From contig NC_080543.1 in assembly GCF_028640845.1 (NCBI RefSeq), positions 8,967,459 through 9,031,458 of the forward strand: DNA of 64,000 nt, read 5' to 3'. A program made the position numbers and the translations under genes. Shown here in pieces: positions 11,157 through 22,254 of the stretch (position 1 is the first letter of the stretch; each line of letters opens with the position of its first letter). The notes beneath the pieces were generated by a model, which made no database searches, was not told the origin of the DNA, and was given only the letters and a program-made list of their open reading frames with translations. This DNA comes from Ahaetulla prasina. Taxonomy: Eukaryota; Chordata; Lepidosauria; Squamata; Colubridae.

Positions 11157-11575
11157 TGAGAAGAGATTAGGGGACTGGAGGCTAAAACATATGAAGAACG
11201 GTTGCAGGAACTGGGTATGTCTAGTTTAATGAAAAGAAGGACTAGGGGAGACATGATAGCAGTCTTCCAATATCTCAGGGGCTGCCACAAAGAAGAGGGA
11301 GTCAAGCTATTCTCCAAAGTACCTGAAGGCAGGACAAGAAGCAATGGGTGGAAACTCATCAAGGAGAGAAGCAACTTAGAACTAAGGAGAAATTTCCTGA
11401 CAGAACAATTAATCAGTGGAACAACTTGCCTGCAGAAGTTGTAAATGCTCCAACACTGGAAATGTTTAAGAAAATGTTGGATAGCCATTTGCCTGAAATG
11501 GTGTAGGGTTTCCTGCCTGGGCAGGGGGTTGGACTAGAAGACCTCCAAGGTCCCTTCCAACTCTGATATTATTTT
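11157..11575 (+). mobile_element. CR1 LINE 3' end
   Basis: Encodes the CR1 reverse-transcriptase C-terminus with gaps (QELGMSSLMKRRTRGDMIAVFQ is readable), then the conserved 3' UTR (gggggttggactagaagacc, then ccttccaactctg). It is 5' truncated and inactive. Confidence 0.88.
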
Positions 11576-11584
11576 TATTATTTT

Positions 11585-11850
11585 TTATATATATATTTGC
11601 ATTTATATCCTGTCCTTCTCCGAAGACTCAGGGCGGCTTACACTATGTCAAGCAATAGTCTTCATCCATTTGTATATTTTTTACAAAGTCAACTTATTGC
11701 CCCCCCAACAATCTGGGTCCTCATTTTACCTACCTTATAAAGGATGGAAGGCTGAGTCAACCTTGGGCCTGGTGGGACTAGAACCTGCAGTAATTGCAAG
11801 CAGCTGCTGTTAATAACAGACTGTCTTACCAGTCTGAGCCAGTCTGAGTA
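11585..11850 (-). mobile_element. tRNA-derived SINE with LINE-like tail (type 3)
   Basis: In complement it reads from a tRNA-like head (gctcag...gcctg) through a body shared with 47139-47415, 47915-48190 and 56268-56525, to ccctgagtcttcgg at the tail. Confidence 0.75.
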
Positions 11851-12020
11851 TTATTATTACTTAACGACCGTGTTACTAATTTAACAACTGCCGTGATTGA
11901 CTTAAGAGAGGCGGCAAGAAAAGTCGTAAAATAGGGCAACGCTCCCGTCACAAATTTCTCACTCAGTCCCATAAATTTGGGGGCTCAATTGTGGTCATAA
12001 ATTGAGGACTCCCTATCCAT

Positions 12021-12417
12021 GACATACCCTTTACCTGTCCTTGTTTTAGGTTGGGGGAGAAAAAAAAAATCTTTTCAAAAGCCGGAGAATATCGAAGAGA
12101 GACCCCCGAGGAATAGCGAAATGAAAATGTCAGCTACCGTATTGTTTGGCCTTTAGCAACACGCAACCTTTCCCCCTCCCTCGTGTGGCTGTTTGTACGA
12201 GTGATGTTCAGTTTTAGCTTTGAAGAAAAAGCACAGGAGGCGTCCTCTGGGAAACCAGAATGTAGCTTTCATACCGATCTTTGAGGATGTCCAGATTTCG
12301 GCAATGAAAACGGTTGCAGAAGAAGGATTCCTCTTTTGGATGTTTCTTGAAAAATCTTTTCCCGTTGAGATTTTAAGAAAATGTCTCCTCATGGCCCAGT
12401 TCCTTTTTAGCCCTGAA
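12021..12417. other. Unassigned sequence
   Basis: Nothing recognisable. A short open frame beginning at 12220 runs into the polypyrimidine tract and has no protein-like content. Confidence 0.4.
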
Positions 12418-12800
12418 ATCCTTTCCTTTCCTTTCCTTTCCTTTCCTTTCCTTTCCTTTCCTTTCCTTTCCTTTCCTTTCCTTTCCTTTCTCCCTCCCTC
12501 CTTCCTTCCTCCCTCTCTCCCTCCCTCCTTTCTTCCTCCCTCCCTCCCTCCCTCCCTCCTTCCTTCCTTCCTCCCTCCCTCCCTCCTTCCTCCCTACCTT
12601 CTTTCCTCCCTCCCTCCTTCCTTCCTTCCTCTCTCCCTCCCTCCTTCCTTCCTCCCTACCTTCTTTCCTCCCTCCCTCCTTCCTTCCTTCCTCTCTCCCT
12701 CCCTCCTTTCTTCCTCCCTCCCTCCCTCCCTCCCTTCCTCCTTCTTCCTCCCTCCCACACTTTCTTCTTTCCTCTCTCCCTTCCATCCTCCCTCCTTTCC

Positions 12801-12831
<31 letters not shown>

Positions 12832-12957
12832 TCCTTCTTTCTTTCTTTTTCTTCCTCCCTCCCTCCCTCCCTCCTTTCTTCCTTCCTTCCTTCCCTTCCC
12901 TCCCTCCCTCCTTTCTTTCTTCCTTCCTTTCCTTCCCTCCCTCCCTCCCTGCCTCTT
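12418..12957. repeat. Polypyrimidine tract with (CTTTC)n start
   Basis: About 14 perfect CTTTC units (12419-12489) are followed by CCTT, CCCT and CTTT mixtures. A block of about 61 bp beginning ccctaccttctttcctcc is repeated in tandem (around 12590 and 12651). The Ser/Pro/Phe frames here are artefacts. Confidence 0.95.
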
Positions 12958-13590
12958 TAAAAAATAACCACAGTAGAATCAATCACATTTCAGGGATGTC
13001 ACTCTAACCTGGCAAGGCAATAAAACATTCAGAGACATTTTCATTCTCTTTTCATTCTTCTTTTTTTTTCATTTTCATACATTTTTCTTTTTTTTTAAAA
13101 AAAGAAAACCTTTGGAAGTTTTTCTAGGCATTACTGATTTCCTAAACATGTCTGGATTGATTCATTCATACACATGGCTCTGGCAGCCTTTTCGAGGTGA
13201 CATCATCACATGCCTGTGGTCCTCCTGCTACGCTCACATTGCGTCGCATGTGCTGCACAGCATCAGGTGTGATACACGAGCAAGAACACTTACGTCGGAG
13301 GAAAAGAGTTTGATTAACTGGTGACTTGCTTCCTTCATGCTAGAATCAAAACTGTGGAGATTGAAATCTCAAAACCGAACAGGCCTTAATTCAAATTAAC
13401 CCCCAAATGCGTAGAATTGCCTTTCCTCCTTTTCTTTCACGCAAGTATTTGTGAATCATTTGCTATCTTTCCTCTTCATGTCTCTTAAAAAGGTTCAAAT
13501 GGGGGAAAAGTCATGTTTTGTACACACGTTGTAAGCTCTTGCAGGAAAGGGGGGAATCGCAACGATAATACGTTAATCTCGGAATACCGT
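12958..13590. other. Unassigned sequence
   Basis: I found no recognisable gene or repeat family. Confidence 0.4.
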
Positions 13591-13981
13591 TGTCAGCGTT
13601 CCAGAAAACCCCTCCTGTAGAAAAGAATCCGAAACCAGCATCTTTCAAAGTTCTTTTACTAGCATAGGTAAACTGGCACAGTTGGATGAAAACTGAAACT
13701 GGAGTTTCCGGTTCGTTTCTCAGTCATACAAATCCCAAAATCTCCACCCTCATGACCCGACTGCCAGTAACATTCTCCAATCCCCAACCATCCCGTGTTG
13801 AAGCATCACTTCAACCACTCCTTCTCCAGATGCGAACCCAGCCTGACCTTGACCTGCAGGAAAATACGTTGTTATGTCTAATCATCCCTTGCATTATCAC
13901 CCTCCTCCCTTCTTTTCCCACAGCGGAGAATTGTGGCAGCGTATGGAAGCCTTCAGCCTAGTATGGCTTCCAAAGCTGACA
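13591..13981 (+). mobile_element. Possible solo LTR of a second family
   Basis: Starts TGTCAGCGTTCC and ends GCTGACA, so its ends are short inverted repeats of the TG...CA kind. Flanks ACCGT and GGCGT agree at only 3 of 5. A sequence beginning TGTCAGGGTTCC at 46594 may be a relative. Confidence 0.4.
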
Positions 13982-14054
13982 GGCGTCCCCCCCCCCTTGC
14001 AGAAGAAAACACATCCTAGAAAACAAAACAGACAAAAGCAAAAATGGGGTTAGC

Positions 14055-14563
14055 TGTTGTGACTCCACCCCCCGAACCTGGCCCCATGCCCAAAAGTGAC
14101 TCCGAAAGTGAGGGGGAAGGGCCGATAAGGCTTACCTCGGGAGCACCGATTCCTTTGGCTCAGCTCCAGGAGTCAGAACCAGACCAGTCGGAGGACATAA
14201 TGAGGCCGTCATCCCCTGATTCTTCCCTTCCCCAGGCTACGCCTTCAGACCCAGCTGATAATAATAATAATCAAGCTTGGCTTGACCCGCGCTTCAGAAG
14301 ATTAGAGAGGCGGCGTCATCAAAAGGAAGGGTGGGGCAGGAGCCCCACCCCACAGGATATATAAGGAGCTTTGGGACTGCTCTCACTCCAAAGAAGCAAA
14401 ATTTAGCTGAACCGTTTCAAAAAGAACTGAAAGTCTTGCTACGTGAGTCATTTGTTTGAACTTTAGCAGGCAGCTGCGATTTCTCTGCCAGGACTGATAA
14501 GAGCCATGAATCCACTGGCTGAAGGCCAGCTTGTTGCTCCGAAGTGGGGAAGGAGACAGAACA
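14055..14563 (+). mobile_element. Solo LTR, subfamily 1
   Basis: TGTTGTG...AGAACA ends; flanks GTTAGC and GTTAGT suggest a 5-6 bp duplication. The best-preserved LTR reading frame runs from the first base for about 100 codons (SDSESEGEGP near the start, RRLERRRHQKEG near the end) and closes just before a TATA-like atatataagg at 14357. Confidence 0.92.
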
Positions 14564-14698
14564 GTTAGTCTCCATTACATCTCCCCCTAACCCCTTCTCC
14601 CCCCCCCCAGGAGGACCTTTTGGTTTGTCAGGGAATTTATCATGAAATTGTTTGACTAGAGCATCCGCATTTACATCCCAGCTGACAACCGTAAATAA

Positions 14699-14770
14699 AA
14701 GCCACACTTGGAATACTGCATCCAGTTTTGGTCGCCACGATGAAATAAAGATGTGGAGACTGTAGAAAGA
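14699..14770 (+). mobile_element. CR1 reverse-transcriptase fragment
   Basis: cacacttggaatactgcatcc followed by ttttggtcgccac matches the segment at 20510-20550 and 21760-21795, which encodes HLEYCIQFW in those copies. Confidence 0.7.
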
Positions 14771-15059
14771 GGGGAGGGGTTTGATGGCGGCATGCGGAGG
14801 GAGCCTCTCTCTGCCAGACTCCCAGCTGTGAGTGGGCAGGTCACCCGGTGGGTACCATGTGGCAAGAGGTGCCGGGCAGCTGCTCTCTTGCGAACAGGTT
14901 CCCAAAGAGCTGGGTGCAGGGACGTGAGGATGCGGGCACGGCCTAGGGCAAACAGCTGACGAGTGGCTGTGTTGCGCTGCCGCAGCAGCACAGCTGTCAG
15001 AGTTCCAAGGAACAACCCCAACGAAATAAAGCTCTGAGAAATTTTCTTTTTGCTTCTTA

Positions 15060-15180
15060 ACTGCCAAACACAACAACAACCAAGCCCTTATTTTGGGGTA
15101 CAAAAGAAAATAAGACCCTGTCTTATTTTCAGGGAAACTCGGTAGTTGGGTTATGAAATGTCTGCAAGAAAACTTTTGTG
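15060..15180. mobile_element. MITE fragment and Penelope-like family 3 fragment
   Basis: aaaataagaccctgtctta with flanking cccttattttgggg matches the MITE at 57104-57246. The adjoining tagttgggttatgaaatg and tctgcaagaaaac match the family 3 arm. Confidence 0.55.
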
Positions 15181-15189
15181 ACCCATGCA

Positions 15190-15738
15190 CAAGTAGGTAG
15201 TAATAAACTTGGTCCGTGGAAAAAGCAAACTTTATTCAAACAGCTGGGAATTACTTCATCCCCAGCGTCATTCAACTCAAAGTAAAACAAATGCCTCCCA
15301 AACACAAATTCTTCAGTTATCTCACAAATCTTAGTCCAATTAGGCAAACTGCCAAAGGCCCTTCCTGGCAAACATCCAGAAGCCACAAAAACAAAGACGG
15401 ATACGAAGCAGAAGACAAATCAGAAGACGCAGCTACTACGTTGTTTTCTGGCAAAGCTGAAACACCAGTGCTTGTCTGTTTTAAGCCTTATGGGAGGGGC
15501 CAATCATCTCTTGGCCCTACTTCCGAGTTGTCCTCTCTGCTTGAGCTGCTCTTGCCTTCTGGCAGCTCTTCTCATGCGTGTATTAGGAACAGGCTCCTCC
15601 TGTTCCTCTGCCTCACTACTGTCAGGCTCTGGAGGCTCTGGAGTCTGCACCTCACTCCCCGATGGCCCTGGCCTCACCTCAGCATCATTGCTGTCCGATT
15701 CTGTTGCCAGCTCCGTAGGCTGCTGATGGACCACAACA
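15190..15738 (-). mobile_element. Solo LTR, subfamily 3
   Basis: Minus copy ending (its 5' end) at TGTTGTGG. The frame in the shared phase reads VVVHQQPTEL, then SSEAEEQEEPVP and a basic ARRQEQLKQRG tail before the stop. Its 3' end is ragged. Sister copies lie at 39466, 41846 and 50585. Confidence 0.85.
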
Positions 15739-16685
15739 CAAACAACCAAGTTTCTGGAACACCAGGGACCCTACAATCTCTCTGAATTTTGATTTTATCA
15801 CTCTGTAAGACACCCAGTGAAATGGGAGGCGTATAAATTGAATACATTTTTTTTTTAAAAAAAAGCTAAAATCTTTTAGCGAGTCAGTTTCCTTCCGTGC
15901 GGTTTCTGCTTTCGCTGTATGGAATCCTTTAAAGCCATCGATCTCCTGCCTTGGCTCCCAAGTTCTTCTCAATGAAGACCGATCCCTTCCTTGGATGCCT
16001 TTCAACAGTTTGCAAATGTTTGCCAATCCCATCTGCTCCGAAATAGCCAAAAGCACAGTTTGCATTCTGTCTACCGTGTCCGGAAGGAATGCCTGCTGTT
16101 TTTGTGAGCTTCGTTTCCAGCGTTGTCAGAGGAAGGAGGACCTTGCGGTATTCATTGGGATGCATAAATTCCATCTGCTCCGAGGTTTTATCAACTTTTG
16201 CTCAGCCGTCCCATGATAAGGATGCGAGTCCATGGACCACGGAGTGGCAGGATTAATTTTCCCCACTGCCGAAAAATGTTGGATGAAGCATCAAGGGAGC
16301 CAAATTTCTTTCACTCAAGTTTGTTTGTCTGAAACTGCGAACATTTATGGTGCAGCCCGTCGCATGCAATTATTTCCTTTGCTTTGCCATTGTTTTGTCA
16401 GACTAGATTTGCGGTTATGTATTTATTTTTCAAAAAAATTTTTTTAACTGTGTGTGTATCTGTGTGTACCGAGAAATCATCAAGGATAATTACAATGCCT
16501 CTTTGTCTAGATTGAGCTACTAAAAATATGCCGCTTTGGAGGTTCTAACGCTTAATAGAGAATCATTTAAATGCACCATGTCAATTACTGTTCCCAGAAC
16601 AGAGAGTGAGAAAGTGAGGTTTGAATTATTATCCCTTCTGCCTTCTGTTTAGTATTTTTATATTTCCCCTCCCCCCCATGAAAAC
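15739..16685. other. Mostly unassigned sequence
   Basis: The first 100 bases hold a possible LINE 3' end in complement (aatttatacgcctcccat as its complement). The rest shows nothing I recognise. Confidence 0.35.
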
Positions 16686-17147
16686 CAGTAGTGGGTTGCA
16701 AAACCCGTCGCTACCGGTTCGCTCGTGTGTCCTCGCGATGCTTCTGTGCATGTGCAGAAGCGTCCCCACCAGTGGTGGGTTTCAATTTTTTTTACTATGG
16801 GTTCTGTGGGCGTGGCTTGGTGGGCGTGGCTTGGTGGGCGTGGCTTGGTGGGCAGGGCAGGGGAAGGATACGATAAAATCCATTCCACTCCAGGGAAGGT
16901 TACTGCAAAATCTCCATTTCCTCCCAATCAGCTGGGACCTGGGAGGCAGAGAATAGATGGGGGCGGGGCCAGTCAGAATTTTTACTACCGGTTCTCCGAA
17001 CTACTCAAAATTTCCACTATTGGTTCTTCAGAACTGGTCAAAACCTGCTGAAACCCACCTCTGGTCCCCGCATGGGTGGGCGGAGCCTTCCGCTGATGCC
17101 GCTACCAGTTCGCCGATCCGGGTAGAACCGGTAGCAACCCACCACCG
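16686..17147. mobile_element. hAT-type element (family 1) containing a second family 1 element
   Basis: The outer copy is flanked by perfect ATGAAAAC duplications (16678-16685 and 17148-17155). The inner copy spans 16770-17063 with GTCCCCAC/GTCCCCGC flanks (7 of 8). Both have CAGTRGTGGG-type ends. The inner copy holds four nearly identical tandem ggcgtggcttggtgg units at 16807-16850. Confidence 0.9.
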
Positions 17148-17343
17148 ATGAAAACATTGCCTGCTATTTTGCAGTCGTTCCCTATTGAACCTTGGGTAGT
17201 CTGATCTTGGTTGTTTGTTTGTGGACATTTTGTAGGTAACATCATCATTGTTAATGAGTGTGGCGTTTGCTCCATGTTTATTTTCATTAGCTTGCATTGC
17301 CTGTGTTGGTGGGAATGCGGTTTTCTCCTTGTTAGTTCTAGGC

Positions 17344-17728
17344 CAGTAATGGTGAACCTTTTCGGCACCAAGCGCGTGTCCAGGCCGCAAACAGAAAATG
17401 CAGCTGCCCAAACAGGAAATGAATGCACACGCACAAAAATTAACTTCCGGTTTCAGCTACTGAACTTCCAGTTTTAGCTAGCTACTCTTCTGGGTTTCTG
17501 GCACGCACACGCGCATGACTATCAGCTGGCCAGTGCACACGCTCACGTAGCAAAACGGAAGACCAGCTCTTCCAGTTTCTGGCCCTGCTGCATGCAAAAA
17601 GGCCAGCTGATCATCACGTGTGCATGCGCGCCAGAAACCCGGAAGAGGAACGGCTGACACCACATGTGCCAGGCGACATGGATCCGCATGCCACTTCAGG
17701 CATGTGTGCCATAGGTTCGCCATCACAG
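17344..17728. mobile_element. hAT-type nonautonomous element (family 2)
   Basis: Ends CAGTAATGGTGAACC and GGTTCGCCATCACAG, with flanks TTCTAGGC and TTCTAGAA (6 of 8). The interior is rich in GCGCACACG blocks. Related copies are at 26314 and 60857. Confidence 0.82.
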
Positions 17729-17739
17729 TTCTAGAATAT

Positions 17740-18290
17740 TTCTTAAGATATTTAAATTTAGTAGCTGGAGAAATGGGGCTGTAACAGTGAGCCAAAGCAC
17801 ACAGTTGAGGTTGATTGATTGGAGAGGGCTGGCTCCTGCGTGAGGGAATCTGCGCTGTGATTGGTTGCTGTAGGTATGGAGAGGGAGTTTCCCCCTTTTC
17901 CCGCCTTTTTCTTCTGTGTGCGCTGTGATTTACCTCAGGATGCTCCTTCTGTGTTGATTTACCTGACAATGCTCCTGTTTGCCTGACTATCTTACTTGCT
18001 GAAAATATATTTATTTATATATTTATATAAATGTAAATTTTTTATATTTATATAAAAGTACAAGTTTGTGTCAGTGTCTCTGGCTTCATTTGGATACTGG
18101 TTGCGCAATTCCCTGACTGTTGATTTCTGCTTGATTGTTTGTCTAGTGTTCATCCCTGCTTCTCTGGGTATTGTTCTTGTCTTTTTGTTTTCTTCTTTTT
18201 TTATTGCCTCTTTTGAATGGAGTGTAAACGTCGTTTATCTCTATGTGTCCATTGATGGCTGATATGCCTGAATCCCACGTTTCCAGCAGC
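17740..18290. repeat. Unclassified dispersed repeat
   Basis: The segment 17745-17840 (atatttaaatttagtagctgg, then gtgagcc...acacag) is clearly related to 53860-53950. The rest is AT-rich with a TATTTATA run near 18005-18055. I cannot place the family; an LTR or LINE remnant is possible. Confidence 0.4.
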
Positions 18291-18474
18291 AACCCCAATC
18301 TCTGTGTCACAACTAGCTAAAACAAATTATAGTACTTCTAGGCCTGTTCAATATTACAAAAGAAATGCCAGCTTTAAAAAAAAATCCCCAATCTTTTCTA
18401 TTAATTAGAGCTCATAAGAAAGCAAGCAATCTCAGATGATAATCCAGAGTTAATGCCTTGTCTAATAAGAGTCA

Positions 18475-18845
18475 TTTGGTGTAGCGGTTAAAGTGCTAGT
18501 GTAGAAAGGAGGAGACTCTGAGTTCTAATCCCGCTTTAAGCATGAAAGCCAACTGGGTGACTTTGGACCAATCACCGGGAGATTTTGAGTTCTAATCCCG
18601 CTTTAGGCATGAAAGTTGGTTGGGTGACTTTGGACCAATCACCAGGAGATTTTGAGTTCTAGTCCTGCCTTGGTCATAAAAGTTATCTGGGTAACTCTGC
18701 ACCAATCCCTTTCTCTCATTCCAACCCATCTCCCAGGGTTGTTATTGTGGTGAAGAAAAGGAGGAAGAAGGAATGTTATGCATGTTCGTTGCCTTAAATT
18801 ACTTTTAAAGTAATAAAGGCAGGATAAACATCAAATAAATAAATA
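18475..18845 (+). mobile_element. tRNA-derived SINE (type 4) with an internally duplicated B-box module
   Basis: The head (gtgtagcggttaaagtgc) is followed by three tandem copies of a module of about 62-66 bp containing gagttctaatcccgc (B-box-like) and gcatgaaag...gggtgactttggaccaatcacc. It ends in aataaataaata. Related to 27366-27840 and 63838-64000. Confidence 0.75.
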
Positions 18846-19139
18846 ATGGCTGAAGATGAATCATCTGTCAAAAATGTTTTGTTCCTTAATCCATCGGAAC
18901 TGGAGCTGGACAGATTGATTGTCCATCAATTTGAGAGCCGGCAAGATATTATTTGCAAAAGTTAGCAGCAACTTACTTTGCCAAAGCATAATTTCGCTTT
19001 CTGACCCCATTCACCTTGGGTTATTTATAAAAAAATAAAGGCGGGATAAAAAATATGTAAGCAAAAGTCTACTTTGTTAAGAGCTTAATTTCCACAATGC
19101 CAAGATATTTAACAGAAGTTTTCATGTTTCTAAAAGCTG
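18846..19139. other. Unassigned sequence
   Basis: No feature that I can support. Confidence 0.35.
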
Positions 19140-19760
19140 ACAAGCATCTTTTGAATATTCCTAAGAATGCTAAGTTGCATTAACAGAGGGATACACTCAA
19201 GATCAAGGGAGATACCAATACCACTCTACAAAGCCTTAGTAAGACCACACCTAGAATACTGTATCCAGTTTTGGTCACCACACCATAAAAAAGATGTTGA
19301 GACTCTAGAAAAAGTGCAGAGAAGAGCAACCAAGAGGATTAGGGGACTGGAGGCTTAAACATACGGTGAACGGTTGCAGGAACTGGGCATGGTTAGTCTA
19401 GTGAAGAGAAGGACCAGGGGAGACATGATAGCAGTCTTTCAGTATTTGAGGGGCTCTTACAGAGAGGAGGGGGGGGGCGGTCAACCTATTTTCCACAGCA
19501 CCCGAAGGCCAGACAAGGAATAATGGATGGAAACTGACCAAGGAAAGATTCAACCTGGAAATAAGGAGAAATTTTCTGACAGTGAGAACAATCAACCAAC
19601 GGATCAGATGTTAACTTCAGAAGTTGTGGGAGCTTCATCCCTGCAAGCTTTCAAGAAGAGACTGGACTGCCATCTGTCAGGGTGTAGGGTCTGCTTGGGT
19701 TGGGGGTTGGACTAGATGACCTACAAGGTCCCTTCCAACTCTGTTAATCTAATCTACAAA
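19140..19760 (+). mobile_element. CR1 LINE 3' end, copy a
   Basis: Readable reverse-transcriptase C-terminus ([20 protein letters not shown], then [11 protein letters not shown], then [12 protein letters not shown]) followed by the CR1 3' UTR (ttggactagatgacctac, ccttccaactctg). Frameshifts make it inactive. Its part after 19290 is duplicated at 20555. Confidence 0.9.
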
Positions 19761-19825
19761 GCTATAGGAATCCAATAATTTTCCACCCTAGTGACTGCTC
19801 CTGGACTTAAAGAATCATTAAGAGT

Positions 19826-20201
19826 CAGGGGTGGGCTCTTAGGGGTTCGGGAGAACCTCTAGCTAAGATTCTGTGCAGTTTGGGGAACCCCCAAATTCTA
19901 TTCCTGGCTGGCCCCGCCCATCCCTCCTCTCCCCTTCCAGGAGTCCCCACATGCTCTGTTTTGGATGCAGGTAAGTGCACGGCCCATGCGGAGGCTCGAG
20001 GAGGGCGAAAAACGGGCCTATCAGATGTTCAGGAAGTTTTTGCCCTCCCGGAGGCTCGAGGAAAGCCTCCAGAGCCCGGGGAGGGCAAAAAGCCTCCCCC
20101 CCCATGATGCAGGCGGCCAACTAGGCCACGCCCACCATGACCACACCCACCCAGCAACTGGGCAGAGAACCCCTTGCTAAAATTTTTGAAGCCCACTCCT
20201 G
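19826..20201. mobile_element. hAT-type nonautonomous element (family 1), unit 1
   Basis: Ends CAGGGGTGGGC and GCCCACTCCTG, with flanks TTAAGAGT and TTAAAAGT (7 of 8). The interior has gaggctcgagga blocks repeated twice. Confidence 0.85.
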
Positions 20202-20233
20202 TTAAAAGTTACTTTGCAGAGTGAGATGGCTAA

Positions 20234-21000
20234 CATGTAAATTTAATGAATAAACAAACGACATGAAAAAAGTAAGGTTCTACATTTAGGCCAAAAAAGC
20301 AAAATGCACCAGTACCGTATATGTGGTACCTTGCTCAATAGTAGTACCTGTGAGAGGGATCTTGGAGTCCTAGTGGATAACCATTTAGATATGAGCCAGC
20401 AGTGTGCAGCAGCTGTTAAAAAAGCCAACACAGTTCTGGGCTGCATAAACAGAGGGATAGAATCAAGATCACGTGAAGTGTTAGTACAACTTTAAAATGC
20501 CTTGGTAAGGCCACACTTGGAATATTGCATCCAGTTTTGGTCGCCACGATGTAAAAAGATGTTGAGACTCTAGAAAAAGTGCAGAGAAGAGCAACCAAGA
20601 GGATTAGGGGACTGGAGGCTTAAACATACGGTGAACGGTTGCAGGAACTGGGCATGGTTAGTCTAGTGAAGAGAAGGACCAGGGGAGACATGATAGCAGT
20701 CTTTCAGTATTTGAGGGGCTCTTACAGAGAGGAGGGGGGGGGCGGTCAACCTATTTTCCACAGCACCCGAAGGCCAGACAAGGAATAATGGATGGAAACT
20801 GACCAAGGAAAGATTCAACCTGGAAATAAGGAGAAATTTTCTGACAGTGAGAACAATCAACCAACGGATCAGATGTTAACTTCAGAAGTTGTGGGAGCTT
20901 CATCCCTGCAAGCTTTCAAGAAGAGACTGGACTGCCATCTGTCAGGGTGTAGGGTCTGCTTGGGTTGGGGGTTGGACTAGATGACCTACAAGGTCCCTTC
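20234..21000 (+). mobile_element. Chimeric CR1 (copy b start joined to copy a end)
   Basis: Up to about 20553 it matches the CR1 b start at 21480-21800 (RDLGVLVDNHLDMSQQCAAAV is readable); after 20555 it matches CR1 a. This is the expected product of unequal crossing-over between the two. Confidence 0.85.
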
Positions 21001-21090
21001 CAACTCTGTTAATCTAATCTACAAAGCTATAGGAATCCAATAATTTTCCACCCTAGTGACTGCTCCTGGACTTAAAGAATCATTAAGAGT

Positions 21091-21447
21091 CAGGGGTGGG
21101 CTCTTAGGGTTCGGGAGAACCTCTAGCTAAGATTCTGTGCAGTTTGGGAACCCCAAATTCTATTCCTGGCTGGCCCGCCCATCCTCCTCTCCCTTCCAGG
21201 AGTCCCCACATGCTCTGTTTTGGATGCAGGTAAGTGCACGGCCCATGCGGAGGCTCGAGGAGGCGAAAACGGGCCTATCAGATGTTCAGGAAGTTTTTGC
21301 CTCCCGGAGGCTCGAGGAAAGCCTCAGAGCCGGGAGGCAAAGCCTCCCCATGATGCAGGCGGCCAACCAGGCCACGCCCACCATGACCACACCCACCCAG
21401 CAACTGGGCAGAGAACCCCTTGCTAAAATTTTTGAAGCCCACTCCTG
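21091..21447. mobile_element. hAT-type nonautonomous element (family 1), unit 2
   Basis: The duplicated copy of 19826-20201, shorter by about 19 bases because of homopolymer losses. Confidence 0.85.
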
Positions 21448-21479
21448 TTAAAAGTTACTTTGCAGAGTGAGATGGCTAA

Positions 21480-22254
21480 CATGTAAATTTAATGAATAAA
21501 CAAACGACATGAAAAAAGTAAGGTTCTACATTTAGGCCAAAAAAGCAAAATGCACCAGTACCGTATATGTGGTACCTTGCTCAATAGTAGTACCTGTGAG
21601 AGGGATCTTGGAGTCCTAGTGGATAACCATTTAGATATGAGCCAGCAGTGTGCAGCAGCTGTTAAAAAAGCCAACACAGTTCTGGGCTGCATAAACAGAG
21701 GGATAGAATCAAGATCACGTGAAGTGTTAGTACAACTTTAAAATGCCTTGGTAAGGCCACACTTGGAATATTGCATCCAGTTTTGGTCGCCACGATGTAA
21801 AAAAGATGTTGAGACTCTAGAAAGAGTGCAGAGAAGAGCAACAAAGATGATTAGGGGACTGGAGGCTAAAACATATGAAGAACGGTTGCAGGAACTGGGT
21901 ATGTCTAGTTTAACAAAAAGAAGGACTAGGGGAGACATGATAGCTGTGTTCCAATATCTCAGGGGCTGTCACAAAGAAGAGGGAGTCGGGCTGTTCTCCA
22001 AAGCACCTGAGGGTAGAACAAGAAGCAATGGGTGGAAACTGATCAAAGAAAGAAGCAACTTAGAACTAAGGAGAAATTTCCTGACAGTTAGAACAATTAA
22101 TAAGTGGAACAACTTGCCTTCAGAAGTTGTGAATGCTCCAACACTGGAAATTTTAAAGAAAATGTTGGATAACCATCTGACTGAAATGGTGTAGGGTTTC
22201 CTGCCTGGGCAGGGGGTTGGACTAGAAGGCCTCCAAGGTCCCTTCCAACTCTGA
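21480..22254 (+). mobile_element. CR1 LINE 3' end, copy b, with a long readable RT tail
   Basis: The best-preserved CR1 in the window. From about 21550 it reads RT residues; the stretch 21748-22194 is an uninterrupted 148-codon frame with [35 protein letters not shown] and NKWNNLPSEVV motifs. It ends with gcagggggttggactagaag and ccttccaactctgatg. The N-terminal RT palm and the endonuclease are missing. Confidence 0.93.

Larger units (their letters stand above)
10950..12020 (+). mobile_element. pogo-type MITE split by a CR1 and a SINE
   Basis: Left part 10965-11155 (accattcaaagttgcaattg, then cacacttacgagcac) and right part 11860-12015 (acttaacgaccgtg, then cataaattgaggactccct) are the halves of the family whose complete copy is at 33054-33430. 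CR1 (11157-11575) and a SINE (11585-11850) lie between. Confidence 0.75.
19290..21801 (+). repeat. 1.26-kb tandem duplication
   Basis: Unit 1 (about 19290-20554) and unit 2 (about 20555-21801) are nearly identical, at offsets of 1265 falling to 1247 bp. Each holds CR1 tail a, a hAT family 1 MITE (19826-20201; 21091-21447) and the start of CR1 copy b. Both breakpoints lie at the same CR1 position (aaagatgttgagactctag). Differences in 21110-21355 are almost all one- or two-base losses in homopolymers. Confidence 0.95.

Noticed and set aside
12220..12982. Long Ser/Pro/Leu/Phe and Gly/Arg/Lys/Glu open frames
   Set aside because: Direct readings of the polypyrimidine tract on each strand; the same holds for 31531-31941 and 32166-32726.
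14044..14364. A host gene encoding an acidic/proline-rich protein
   Set aside because: The frame lies wholly inside a solo LTR and recurs in more than a dozen LTR copies; treated as a retroelement frame instead.
21748..22194. A functional 148-codon gene
   Set aside because: It is the C-terminal RT part of a 5'-truncated CR1 with no upstream catalytic domain.
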